This document shows, one piece after another, positions 37,401-49,289 of a DNA stretch of 64,000 bases. Position numbers and translations under genes: made by a program. The notes beneath the pieces are model-generated. The model worked only from the letters and a program-made list of their open reading frames with translations, searched no databases and was not told the DNA's origin. This DNA is from Stichopus chloronotus (Eukaryota > Echinodermata > Holothuroidea > Aspidochirotida > Stichopodidae): positions 6,174,170 to 6,238,169 of the forward strand of contig CM037830.1 in the NCBI GenBank assembly GCA_021234535.1. Direction: 5' to 3'. How positions within the stretch are numbered: position 1 is the first letter of the stretch; each line of letters starts with the position of its first letter.

Positions 37401-40400
37401 AACTACCTCACTGAGCTACTTTAGAGGCTGTCGTTTTAACTCAACCTCTCATCCAGTTGATATATTTTCTCCTTAACACTGACGTAAATGCAGAACTATT
37501 GGTCACAATGCCCTCCCTCAAGATCCTAACTGACTGGAATTGTGTGAAGTTACATATGATTGTATATGATGACTGCTACCATTCATAGCTGACCTGACAA
37601 TGCCAGGTCCTGCTGCTTCAGCTTTCTTGTGGGGATCTTCACTCATGTCGGTGATACTGACTACATCTAAGAGCTTGTCCCAATAGGGTGCCTGTTTGCC
37701 TGCTGAAGCCGAACCCTGGATGAATTCAAAGAGGCAAAAATGAGATGAGAGTCTGGTTTTACATTTATCTACTGACTGAGGGAATAATTCATAAAGTAAT
37801 CTTTCTCATGATATCATACATGTCAGTCCCAACCTCCCAGGTATGTTTCACAAAGTGTAACGGACTTCATGGCTTTTTCCTATCTGAACATGAAAGCTAA
37901 GCTGCAGTCACAAAGCTTCAGCAGTAGAATTGTTGAAAAAAATAAAGGCGTTGAAAGTCATGATCGTAGGATATTACAATAAATCGACTATGGCCACTTC
38001 CTTTTGCAGAGAGTTGGTGAATTTATTTTTGTAGCTTACCAGACTTGATGGAAAGAGGTAATATTCCTGAAAGATGCAACAATCAGTGACCCAAAAAATA
38101 AACAAGCATACAAACTGTACCTCAGTAAGTCTCAGTAGCTGGACCTGTATCTTCTAAGTATGAAATGACTCTTAGTTGGTCCTACAAAGAGCTGACTTTA
38201 AGATGACACTAGGAAGGTGAACCCCACACCAGGACAAAAAGAAAGACAGACTTAAGGCAGTGAAGGGAGGGGTATTATTCCTTTCATGTGAGGAGGAAAC
38301 CCCCCCTCTGAAACCCAACTTTGATGGAATACCTGTGCATGACATTGCAAGATTTGCATAACAGAACTCTACTTCTTTCAGTAGCAGATACAATGAGTCA
38401 CAAGTGAGATTTGAGATTTTTGTTCTCAATAATTATCTGGCCTCTCCTTTCAATTAACAGAAAGTGAGTATCTCACCCGAATCAGATCGACGTCATCTGG
38501 ATGACAAAGTCCAAGCATACTGGAGATACTCAAGAGCCCTGTAATGAAGTGAGAATATTTTTGAATAAGTAACCAAGATGCACAGATGCATTGTGATTTT
38601 GATGATGTAAAATGATTTTTTTTTTTGTATAAATTTGATCATAATGCATTAACGTGAGGATGTATGACTTGCCTCATTGTCAGGGCAATATTAAAGTAAT
38701 TCACTGGGTCACCAATTCAAATCTATCGAGTTAACAACATCTTTGGAGCTGGACTGCTGGTGACGCCAAATTACCTTTGACATCCACCATAATTAAAAAG
38801 GCTTTTCCTCTAACCATAATCCATCTAAATAATAAGAATGAAATTCATAAAAGCTTCAAATTTTGAGACAATGTGTAAACAAAGTTTTTAAGTGTTTGAC
38901 TCCTGACCACACACCATCATGAATGCATAGGTTCCTCTTATCATCAAAACCAATAATGAGATAAATATTACAATCAGAAAAAAACAATCAGTAACGTCTA
39001 TACCTCCACGCCTATGGCAACACTCAGCACTATACACATGTAACTTTGTTCCCCCGCAATTTCAGATGCACAAAGAGCAAAACTCACATGTGGTGCTTAC
39101 AAGCCTGATGGCCACAATAAATGAAAGTATGGAGACTGAACAGGCAACGGGAAAAGTAGATATGCCAAGTGGTTGCATTTTTAAGGTGACTGTGGCAGTG
39201 GGCTGTATTGCACAGATAGTATCTGATTAACTATTTGAAGACTAAATTGACTCTTCTAAGATCAGTAAATGGTTTAAGCTTGGAAGGTTACATCTTATCA
39301 GGTAGTATATTAACATACTCTGAAGTCTGGAGTCAACTCTTGTTTCAGATCCATAATACTGGTCGTCCAATAACTTTGCAAGTTTCACATCATATCTGGT
39401 GAGAGAGGGAAGCAAAGTGGCATATATTTGTCCCTGTCCTCTGTCATAATGTCACAGACTCCTGAGTGGATCAACTTAATTTGCATATGGTGATGATGCA
39501 TTCTTACTTCCCTTGGTCTTTGCACATATTTCTAATTCAATGTTTTACTACATATCTGTTACATCAATTTGTCAGCATGTATGTTCATTCTACCAAAGTT
39601 ACCACATCAGCTACATGAACAACGAATACAGATGCTTTTTCAGTTAATTCACATCTTCATCGTGCTATCATCTCATCTGCCTTTAGCTGTTACCTTGAAC
39701 CTTTTCAGCCACATCTCTTCAGGTGAAGAGACTAGATGATGTTGCAATAATAACTCTCCAATGACTCTGCATTTACTGAAGAATTTACACTCACAAATGA
39801 TTAAAATTAATGAAAAGGGGAACACTTAAATGCGAGTAACATTCACCAACTTACATATCACAATCAATGGGGTTTGAAAACGAATGGAGGGTTGGGAGGA
39901 ATTACTGATCTACTGATGTATATTCAGAAGATACAGCCCACAATAACTCATGACACACCATAAATCAGCAAACAGAAACAAGTTGAACATTGATATTCTG
40001 CAAGTGGGGACAGACAACAAGTCAATACCTTGAAAACAGCCACTGCAAGAGTCTTATCCTTGCCTCTCCCTGTTGAAAGAGGAGCTCTGAAATCCACGTC
40101 TCATCGACTCCATCTGTGTAGGGGCATCCGAGCAGCTGCAGAGAATGGCAAAGCTCGTCAAATTCCAGAAACAAAATGGTTTATATTGGTGCACAATTAA
40201 GGATATCCTGGATGGAAGTCCACCAAAACCTGGAAGACTTAACTTACTGTACATTAAATGTTCCATTATCTTCCAAATAAGCATAATGCACACTCTCTGC
40301 AGCATTTTAATTTTGAAACCAGAGCAAATTATTCTGATGTTAATTTGTGATGCTATAAAGCGCAGTGGTCCGCGACCACTATGCAAGGGGTCCAGCCTCA

Positions 40401-43400
40401 AGACTGGAAAAATAATACCAATAATACATTGATAACCTCAGTATTTCAGTTCTGTATACATTATATTGAGGAACAGCACGGGGAATAAAAGATTTGATTC
40501 TTTAGTTTATGGGAAGTTAAACATATATCCAAGAAAATAGTATTGTATGTACACTGTGTACACAGTGTCGTGATTTCTTCCGAATATTCCTAAACGACCA
40601 TGGTATGATTGTTCATTATTCGGAGTGAAGGACCTGGGGGGTTGATGAAAAGCGCATTCATTTGGTGAAATATTTCACCTACCCCTCCTACCGGATATGC
40701 ATGGTTGCGGTAACATTAAAACTGTTTTAAAGACTTGTAGTTACAAAATTTTCCCAGGCCTATGCTAACGGGCAAAGCCACCAGGGTCCACAGATCACAA
40801 AATATAAAGATAAGGGGTCCGCCGATTTACCAAGTTTAAGAACCGCTGCTATAGTGGACAATATTGTCTGTCTGGCTTTTATTCTGTTTGTAGATGATGC
40901 CACGCCTGGTCTTCATTATTGATGGTGTTGAGATTATTAAGCAAACACTCTTAGTTGGCTAGTTATGAGTGCTACTAAGAGATATTTTATAAGTCCATTG
41001 CAATTACTGCTCATGTGGATACACTGATGCTTGGATGCGGAAGTCAAAAGTTCTACCGAGATACACAGGTGCATATCTTACATGGACAGAATGCAGATGC
41101 TTGTATTTTTCATAGCAAATTCACACAGATTAAGAATCTTTGTTTATATAACTTCACTATCCAACTCATCCCTAGCCACTAGTGATCACTAGTGATCTAT
41201 CATGACCTCCTTCATAAGTTTTACACAGTTACATGTCAGTCTATGGGAACCTACACAGCCAGTTAAGTTTTTGCCTTGCACCATCATAGCGGACACAAAT
41301 TCCTTTTTAGTGATTTTGTAATGTTGAATAAACCACAGTAGTATTAATTGATGTATTAACAGATACAAACTCAGTTATAACCAGCAAAATAAGGATTGGG
41401 TTTGCGGCTTTGTAGGAAGTTGAGCAAAGGTTTTCAAACCAATACGTGCAACAATAGAGAAAAAAAACATACATGGGCAAAAGCAGAGCTGAGGAGGTAT
41501 CGAACCTATGACATTATCATCACAAATCCGCTGGAGTAACCGAATGATCCACTTCATATATGACACTGAAAAAAGATACAAAAATAGGCACCAAGGAGGG
41601 ACGGAAAGAAAAAAAAAAGCACCGCTAAACGTAACTTTTTCTGTTTCCCCTTCTACGTAGCAGAGTTGTTCTTCTTTAGTTCACTTTTGTTTAGTATGGC
41701 AAGAGGATGTTTTACTCTTCGTTAACAGTAAGGAAGTTTTAACAAAATAGGCAAAATGTAGGCATAGCCTGCATGGTTTGCATGACTTTACTAACGTAAT
41801 GGAAAATAGCTGCTTTATTTGCCATAAGACAGTAAACGCCACTGCGTACCAGGTTAACCTCGATCGTTTAGGGCGATGAATACATTTTTAAACTTTCAGA
41901 AGCCTTGAGGTTTGTTTTTGAGAGACATTGAAAGGAGAAGTTTTAAAATAGATCTGGAATTTATTTTTGGTCCATTTTGATGTTGATATGAAAGTAGTAA
42001 TGCAACATTCCAAAAAAAATTTTTTTGTTGATTTGTTGGTGGCGGTACCAGTACCACCCCCCAAGAATTTTCCCCGGTACTGAGAAGTATTCAAAAGTAT
42101 CGATACTCCCAGAAAAATCTTTTGCTCCAGTACTGCGGATACCGGTACTGACTTGGGTAACGGGATACCGCCCTACCCTAGCTGTGAGTGTGATGTGGAG
42201 TGTAACATAACAAATAGCTCTGCTGAAGGGGGATCTTACTATAACGAATGCCACCCGAATGCCAACTAGACTGTATGCAAAATGAGTGAACGCCAATTGG
42301 ATTTGTGTTACAGATACGTCCAATACGGAGGCTGATAAAGGACATCAATAGGTCGCCTCGTTGTTTGAAATGACACTATTTGTGGGTACTAAATGATGAT
42401 AATCACCTAGTAGTAACTATGATCACCTAAACCGTTGAAACTCCCTAAACTTAGAGCCAAATAAAACGTATAACGTAAAACATGTTGTTGTGTTTCTCGG
42501 AAATTTAGCCTAGTTCTAGATCAAATATCTGTTGTCCGTGCCTCCATGTGATGTAAATTTGCGGAAAAGACGAACGAACTTTTAGCTTGAGGCACACTGC
42601 AGTGTAGGTATGTATTTTATAGACTTAGAGGCTGCATGTATGTTTTTTACATGTTCTTTATGGCTTCCATGTATAAATTTACCATTTAGGTAGTGGCCTT
42701 CATTCGTTCTGTGGAAATCAATTGGCATTCGGTGGCATTCCTCCTCTGTAAGTTACCATACATGTATTGGCATTTGCTGGCATTCCTTTTAGGTTTTTCC
42801 CTCAAGGGCTAGACCTAGTAACAGTTAGGCTATAATGATCCCACTAGGTTATAGTTGGGCTCTAATTTAGAATCAGTGACCACCAGTCAGGTTTAGTGAT
42901 GATGGTTAGGATTAAGCATTTGATGAGAATAAACCAAGTTGAAGGTGTAACAAGCTATTTAGGCCTAGCTTTAACCTAAATAAGAACAAATCATGGTTAA
43001 AATTGAGAGTTATGGTTAAGTTTAGGGTGAAATTAGGCAAAAACAAGGATTTTAGCAAGAATACCTCACTTCCTGTCACTGATTGTGAATTAGTACCTCT
43101 AGCACTAGTTGTAACAGAGATCTGTTTGAAGTACTAAAACCTGAACATAGTAATTAATCAAAGCCCCTAGCTTCGATTCTTGGATTTACTCAGCTCGTCA
43201 TGTGAATTTTTTTCTCATTTTCACCTGCGTTGGTGGCCACAAATAGTTGCATTATACGTTCCTGAGCACACAAGTATAATGGCATATTCAACAGGAAGGT
43301 GAACAGTGACGCAGACATTTCTATTGTTTAAGTAAGTGCTAATTGCCATTTTAGCCTGCTTGCAAGACCCTTTGAATTTTATCATAGTGTGTAACACTGT

Positions 43401-44328
43401 ACCCTTTCGAAATATTACCGACTTTCACTCAGGGAAAATAGGGGATTTGATAGATTGCTTCAAGTTGTTTCCACCTACCCAGCATTCTGTTCATTGTCGC
43501 TTCAAATTGGTACTGACAGTGACATATGCGGCTAACGCGCAAGCTGCATGGTAGTAGTGATAACCACCATACTACGACCAACGATATATTAGTGCGATCA
43601 TTGTGTTCCTTCTTTTCACTTCGCTGCTTGAAGAAGCATCTTCAGTTTACAGCCAGAATCCGTTGCTGGCGGAGTTTATTAGGCCTGGCATTACCTGCAT
43701 TACTCCCGCTTCGGTTTTCACAGAGTGTGTAGGTTAATATATATGTAGGCATTACTTGGTATTTGTGAATTCACTGTGGTGGTGTTTCGTGTGCGTTCTC
43801 GGAGCCGTACATACGTGGCTCTAAGTGCGTGCCCTAATTATACCACCTAGGCCAGGCTTATTTGTTTTACAGTTTGTCAATCTCATTTCAGATGTACATA
43901 TCTCGTACTTAGCCAAAGCCGTACAGGTTGCTGGGCGAATCTGCAATCAGGGGTGCAGCATATATGTTCACAGTCCCAATGGGCTTCGAATGTACTTGCC
44001 TGCAAGTTCAATTCTTCTAGTTATGCAAGGAGTTTAATGTAGACCTAACGTTACCGTACAGGTGTAGGTCTACTCTCCCCTATAACTGTTTAAGTACTAG
44101 TAATGTTTACTGTAAGTGTAAGTTACGGACAGCCTAACGCTAACGTTAGGCCAGGAATTTCAGTTCTTACACACATCGAAAACTCATCTAGCGTTAGTTA
44201 TAATATAATCAAAGCGACGCTTCTTGACGATTACATAGTAATATTCTCATACAAATTACCGTGAGACGATCTTTGAAAGACTTTCCCATTATCTGGGGTG
44301 ACCTCTTTTTGCTTGAAACTTCCGCCAT
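31481..44328 (-). CDS. HAUS7: HAUS augmin-like complex subunit 7, complete, 10 exons
   Basis: Augmin subunit; the complex binds spindle microtubules and recruits gamma-tubulin for branching nucleation in mitosis. Exons in transcript order: 44328-44260 (ATG), 40135-40029, 39395-39319, 38538-38477, 37715-37594, 36546-36370, 34474-34375, 33812-33603, 32935-32830, 31587-31481 (TGA). All junctions are AG/GT and all phases agree, giving 378 residues; human HAUS7 is close to this at about 368. Matches to human include LLGCPYTDG and LLQWLF near the N-terminus, the MLGLCHPDD segment, a middle part ending before predicted coiled coil (residues about 190-240), and LRLVLSELAQLITSF followed by LTPLGPAA in the C-terminal half. 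The start follows from MAEVSSKKRSPQ, the first ATG of a 69-bp exon in phase 0. Family assignment is from remembered sequence and gene structure, not a search. The gene converges on UBA1. Confidence 0.82.
34645..35710 (-). mobile_element. Helentron-like element, copy 3 (inverted)
   Basis: On the minus strand it starts with GATTCCTTGCCGAAGGCAGG near 35704, runs through a TG microsatellite and three tandem units with AGGTCA half-sites, and ends at GGCAAGGAATCAC, the AAAGCCTTTTGGCTTT hairpin and CTGG (34645), followed by TTAAT. The middle (34690-35180) is unlike copy 1. It lies in a HAUS7 intron in the sense orientation of HAUS7. Confidence 0.68.
38745..38960 (-). repeat. Eroded Helentron-type tandem units
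   Basis: Minus-strand relatives of the tandem unit: CTTTGACATCCACCA, a GTGTAAACAAAGTTTT segment and TGTTTGACTCCTGACC. No ends remain. It is in a HAUS7 intron. Confidence 0.5.
40363..40848. mobile_element. hAT-type element of about 486 bp
   Basis: Left end CAGTGGTCCGCGACCACT; right end in reverse CAGCGGTTCTTAAACTTGG, a pair typical of Charlie-like hAT termini. Flanks CTATAAAG (40353-40360) and CTATAGTG (40849-40856) agree at 6 of 8 bases and may be an aged target duplication. No transposase. Confidence 0.5.
41735..42180. mobile_element. hAT-like dispersed repeat, copy B
   Basis: Second copy of the repeat seen at 1-453, in the same orientation and the same order of shared blocks, in HAUS7 intron 1. 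It ends CCGCCCTACCCTA. The left boundary is set only by where homology to copy A begins. No target duplication could be assigned. Confidence 0.6.
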
Positions 44329-47300
44329 TTTCTAAACTCCCATAGAGGGCGTCCTTGAACTAGACACTCTCAGAGCCACATAGAAAGATTATATTGCTCT
44401 GAACTATCTTGACCCTACCAAATTTCAAGGGCATTGTCCTGCAACAATGGAGCAACAAATCATAGGTACATGTAGGAGGTGGCGATACAACTTGGGGGGT
44501 AGGGGTATACCCTTCCACTTTTGGGCAAAAAAAGTGGATCTGGATTCGGGAAGATGGGACAGCCAAGAAAATAAATACAGTTTTTGCAGAATGCAGACCA
44601 TGACTATGGGGTGAGAATTTTGTTCCTGAAAATATCGTTGAACTGTAGTAGTTACACATAATTTTCTCTATGGACTCGTCTATTGGCAAAGATTAATCCT
44701 TCATATGCATATCAATATTTCTGGTGGGGGAGCAGGTATGATTGATGCCCAGATTTCAATTTTCGGACCCATTTTTTGACACACTGTTTCTATTTAGCTG
44801 GCAGGGTGGGTCAGGTGCAATGTGATACACGCAGGAACACCGCTGCAACCCTCTACGACTGTGGGGCAGGGACATCCGGGATTTGGGGGTGGATCAGTGG
44901 CGGTGCTACGGGGGGCATGAGGGGGCATTTGCCCCTCCAGATTGTTTCCTTGCCCCCCCCAGTTGCCCCCACCCTTCCCAATCAGATCTTGTACTCATCC
45001 AAAATTAATCACAAAACTATGTATTGGCATTGGACTGAATAAGAACAGCTTCCGAGGATCCATGATTGATTAATGCCTAATTTATGTTACACAGGCTGCC
45101 AGTTTTCATATCATGCCCATAGCCACTTCAACAGTAGGCCAGCCTGGTCATACAGACCAATTTTCTCTAGAATGTTTACCGTCCAGCATAAGGGAAGGGC
45201 GGGCAGGTGGCTGTTTTCCTAAATATAGGAATGTCGTTGCTTTCCTAAATATAGGAATTGAATGGAAGTGCATGTAGCCTATGTGTGTGTGTGTACTTGG
45301 TGGTACCACGTAAATGTGAAATGGTACTCCCAAAGAAAAAAGTTGGGAACCTTGGGGTACGGTCAACCGAAAAAATAAATAATATAAAAATAAATAATAT
45401 ACCTCTCTTGGGACTTAATTTTCCACCCAGAGATATGCTTAAACCTCAGAGCTTCAGGGGGCTTCACCCTAAGGCGGGCCCCTGGAGTAAGGTAAAGAAC
45501 ACATTTACTTTTTAAGTTGCTGATCTATGAACCCAAAATGCAATTGAAACGGACTGACACAGTGATTCTATGTGAATCTGATACGGTTATACAAAGGCAA
45601 CAAGAAACAAACTTCTTTTTCTCTTTTGTGACTGGCAGCTCCCTAATTCATTGAAAAAAACTGGGCCTTTGCAGAAAACATTTGAAATAAGAAATTTCGT
45701 TTTTGCAGTGCGTCTTCTGAAAGTTCAATCTCAATAAAGGCAATGAGATGTTAAAACTTCCATTTACATCTAACGTCAAAACAGAAGGAAGGCACCGTCA
45801 TAACAATACGAACTTAGATTAATGATTAATCCTAATCGACCCAAACTACTTTAGGTGTTGGTTACTTCTTTTTCTGTCACTATTGCTATCAGTTTACAAT
45901 TCAAGTGACTCATATGTTTAGATATAACAACAAAGCTGTAATTCCCTCCAGTGGTGAAGCTGTACAGTAGTTCTCTTCTTGAGATTTTGTAGTTCTTTTG
46001 TAGTTCTCTTCAGTGGCAATTGAAAATTATGATCATTTTCACATCTCCTTCAAGGAACTGGGCTCCTTTACTGAAGGTCTGCCATGGCTACCAGGGTAGG
46101 TCTTCCGCAGTTAAAGTCTAGTTCTAATTTGACAGTATCCCTCTCCCAGTATAACTTGTATGCTTGTGCTGATACTGAATTATGGAAGCTGTAGGACTAG
46201 CTACACTGTACTGCTTTTTTAATGTTTTGGTTAGCTGGTTTTAGTACTGAGTTAGTGTGCCAAAACTATTAACACCAAAGTGCATGTATGCATATGGTGA
46301 TATAATGTGATATAACCTAAAAGATGGAATCAGTGGCATACCATGAACAATTTGTTTGAAATTATCCAATAGATCCATGGCATGATAACCCTATTAAATT
46401 TGTTACAAAAGGAAACTTTCAATTTTGCCACTTTCATTGAAACTGTAAGCAAACAAAAGAAAAAATGAACAATTCCTCTGACTTGAGCATTCACTATTAT
46501 CTTTTGAATGTATTTGCTGAGTATCAAACTATGTACAGCTGGTATTAATACAATACAAAACCACTTTAAGCATTCTGAATACAGTAAGAAAGTAAGAAAA
46601 TTCAAACCTATATTCAAATATGATAAGACTTCATGGATAAAGATGCAAACGCATCCACTAATATGGCAAATGCTCCCCTCAGGGTAGCACGTTTGGCATC
46701 ATTGCATGAAGCCCACTGCAATTGCGAGTGTTTGCACCAAGTCCAAAATTTTGACCCGTGTACCTGATTGATCTGGTACATAAAACAGCACTCCGTTAGA
46801 CTAGTTTGTCGTGAATTAATAAGATAACATTTTACTTTACATGTTAATATGACACCATGTACCTTTAATACACACAGGCAAAGAAGTGTCCTTAGGCGTG
46901 TATGGTGAATTGTTTCTCACATTTCAATGTACAAAAGTGAAAACTTTGGATCCAGGTTGCAATTTTAGGAAAGGGCCCTGACATCGTCAGCTGGGTACCT
47001 GGATACAGAGGTCCCTGGATACAGAGGTCCCTGGTACTGGTACAAACACTAGTAATAGAACTTTGGAATTGCTGAAATGGTGTGACGAAAAATAAACGTA
47101 GATAGTAGGCATGCAAGCACAGACTGCTTGGTAGATTACAAAATCAGTACCACAGCAAACAATGAATGCACAAAAGATACAGACAGAGTCATTGCCAGGA
47201 ATTAGTTGATCTAGAGAAGAAATAGGCTCTTCTATATGTTGCACATTGATAGTTATGAGCCTGTAATGTACAAATGAACAAAAGAGATAAAAATACAAAG

Positions 47301-47449
47301 AAAATACAAATTTACAAACATAAATACAATACACAAAATAAATGCAATAATGCCAAACCAAAAGCTGCTTTCTATAAACACTACCACCTTCCAAAATGAT
47401 GTATCTTTCATCGAGTTTGCCATCATCCTTGTAACCACTGTGATAGACA

Positions 47450-47915
47450 CACTTGAATTCTATCAGCAAATTAGGATTCTTTGCCTATATGAAATGGTTC
47501 CATAAAATTCACATCTTTCTTAAATCGTGCATACTTGGGCCACAGCTGGTCTGCATGGCTGGAGCAGGAGGTGTAAACTTGCCTTCAAGAGTTGAGCATG
47601 TCATGTACAGAAGCTCCACTGTAGCTACATAGGAAACCAGTAGTCTGTTCATCATGCTTGTATAACTTCCAAAAATCCATACTCGTATATTTAACACATA
47701 CGGAAGTAAACGCAGCTCTGTTCAAATTTTTTTTCATCTTTAGTCCAGAGCATTTTATGTCAAGGTCGGGGGATCCCACCATGTTTGGCTAACTGGGAGG
47801 ATGCAAACAGGGTTCCTTTTCTGCAGAGCCAAAGTTGTTGAGTTCTGTCGCTATCCAGCCAACGATTTGAGATTGAGCTTCAGTAAACTGGTCTCCCTCT
47901 GGAACCGAGTCAGGT
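47450..47915 (-). pseudogene. Coding-like relic or unassigned exons
   Basis: Starting from a good acceptor (TTCCAG at about 47916), one frame stays open through GDQFTEAQSQIVGWIATELN to a stop. The same frame then continues as open segments with protein-like composition (CVKYTSMDFWKLYKHDEQTT; HADQLWPKYARFKKDVNF), broken by three in-frame stops before 47461. A second frame follows with VYHSGYKDDGKLDERYII. I do not recognise the family. It could be cytoplasmic exons of the receptor gene just upstream, but joining it to the 49290 donor would create a stop, so at least one exon is missing. A decayed retrocopy is equally possible. Confidence 0.3.
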
Positions 47916-48464
47916 TTGCATAAAAATCAACAAAAACATAAATCAAAAACATACTTGGGAATGAAAATTGTTACACCCACTTTAGGAAGTAAATGGTTAA
48001 AATGGAAAGTATGTGACCATACTGCAAATTGTTCAGTTATTAAGAACATTAAATACCTTACTTGCTCTCTGGCAATATTGGACAATAACCAACTTAAAAT
48101 GCTGAAATGAAGTGGGTCAGAATCAATGTCATATTTAAATCAACAAGCAAAGGTATGCAAATTTAGGCATGTATAATATGCATATATCAGTCTTGCTTAA
48201 CAGAAGATATTAAAAGTGTCTTTGGTAAGCATATGAAACTGTACATTTGAATGAATGATAAATGACTTGTAGCTCATATATAAGGAGAGAAATTTTGATT
48301 CAATTGATTCTTTAATATTTATTTGGTACTATAAACTTCATAACTATACATGTATGACAAGATGGAGATATACTGCGCACACAAAACGATACTTTTACTG
48401 GTTATGACATTTAAAAAGGTATCAAAAGCTTCCATGAATCATTTATGGAGATATTCAATTAACA

Positions 48465-49020
48465 AACCTTTCAGTGTTAGACCTCTTGTGACCTAAGATG
48501 ACATGCTACCGTTAGCAGACACAATAGGGGTTTACTACTTCATGTAATACATTATCATATTAAGTATCAAACATTTGAATGATCCCTACATCCTGCCACT
48601 TTTCAGTGTTTGACCTTTGTTGACCTCAGACGACTTTTGAACTTCACCAAAAAACAATAAACTTCCTCTACTTGTTGTAACACATGTACATGCTACGAAT
48701 TGAAATATTTCATGATTTCAATCGTGAAATACCACACTAACAAAGTTTCCAGTGTTTGACCTTTGGTGACCTGTGACATCCACTCAACACAATGAGGTTA
48801 ACATTATCCTACTACTTATCAAAACTTTAAATGATCCCTGGCTTGGAAAATTGTATTTACAAACTGTTTAGTGTTTGACCTCTGGTGACCTTAAATGACA
48901 TTTGATCTTCACCACAAACAATGAAATTTGTTTATTTGATATAATACAATCACATGTGAAGTATCAAAAGTCTTGTTTCCTATTTTGAAATATCATTTAA
49001 ACAAAGTTTTCACTGTTTCA
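48465..49020 (-). repeat. Eroded Helentron-type tandem array
   Basis: About four units of 130-150 bp on the minus strand, each with a GTGTTTGACCTTTG or related segment, a TGACCT repeat, a CACCA-AAACAAT segment and a partial palindrome around TTTCACGATTGAAA. They match the younger arrays in order but are heavily diverged, indicating an old insertion. Confidence 0.55.
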
Positions 49021-49289
49021 ATGGTACTGAATAATCTCCATAAATTAATTAGATTTAATTTACAACAATGCTGAAAATGAAAACAAACAGATGCACATTG
49101 GTTCAGAGACCATAAACAGCATGACTACAAATATACGTCAATCTATGGATACTTTCGACATGTCAGTCAGAGAAGTGATCATGTCCCACATTGAATGTCA
49201 CTACCCAAATGTCACTACTCATGTCACTACCACAATGTCTCTACCCAAATATCAATCGGCACAAGAAAACAGAAGGATACCTGTCTCAC

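Larger units (their letters stand above)
44329..49289. other. Spacer between HAUS7 start and the last receptor exon
   Basis: Nearly 5 kb containing the HAUS7 promoter side, the coding-like relic at 47450-47915 and eroded Helentron units at 48465-49020. A C-rich segment at 44895-44975 begins CAGTGGCGGTGCTACGGG, like a transposon end, but no partner end was found. I scanned the minus strand for a SEFIR domain and found none. Confidence 0.5.

Noticed and set aside
44895..45515. C-rich segment starting CAGTGGCGGTGCTACGGG as a complete transposon
   Set aside because: The start looks like a transposon end, but no matching opposite end or target duplication was found, so it is mentioned only in the spacer entry.
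46987..47469. 160-codon minus-strand frame
   Set aside because: Most of it is AT-rich sequence giving Tyr/Phe/Ile-rich translation; only its first 40 codons look protein-like, and these are covered by the relic entry.
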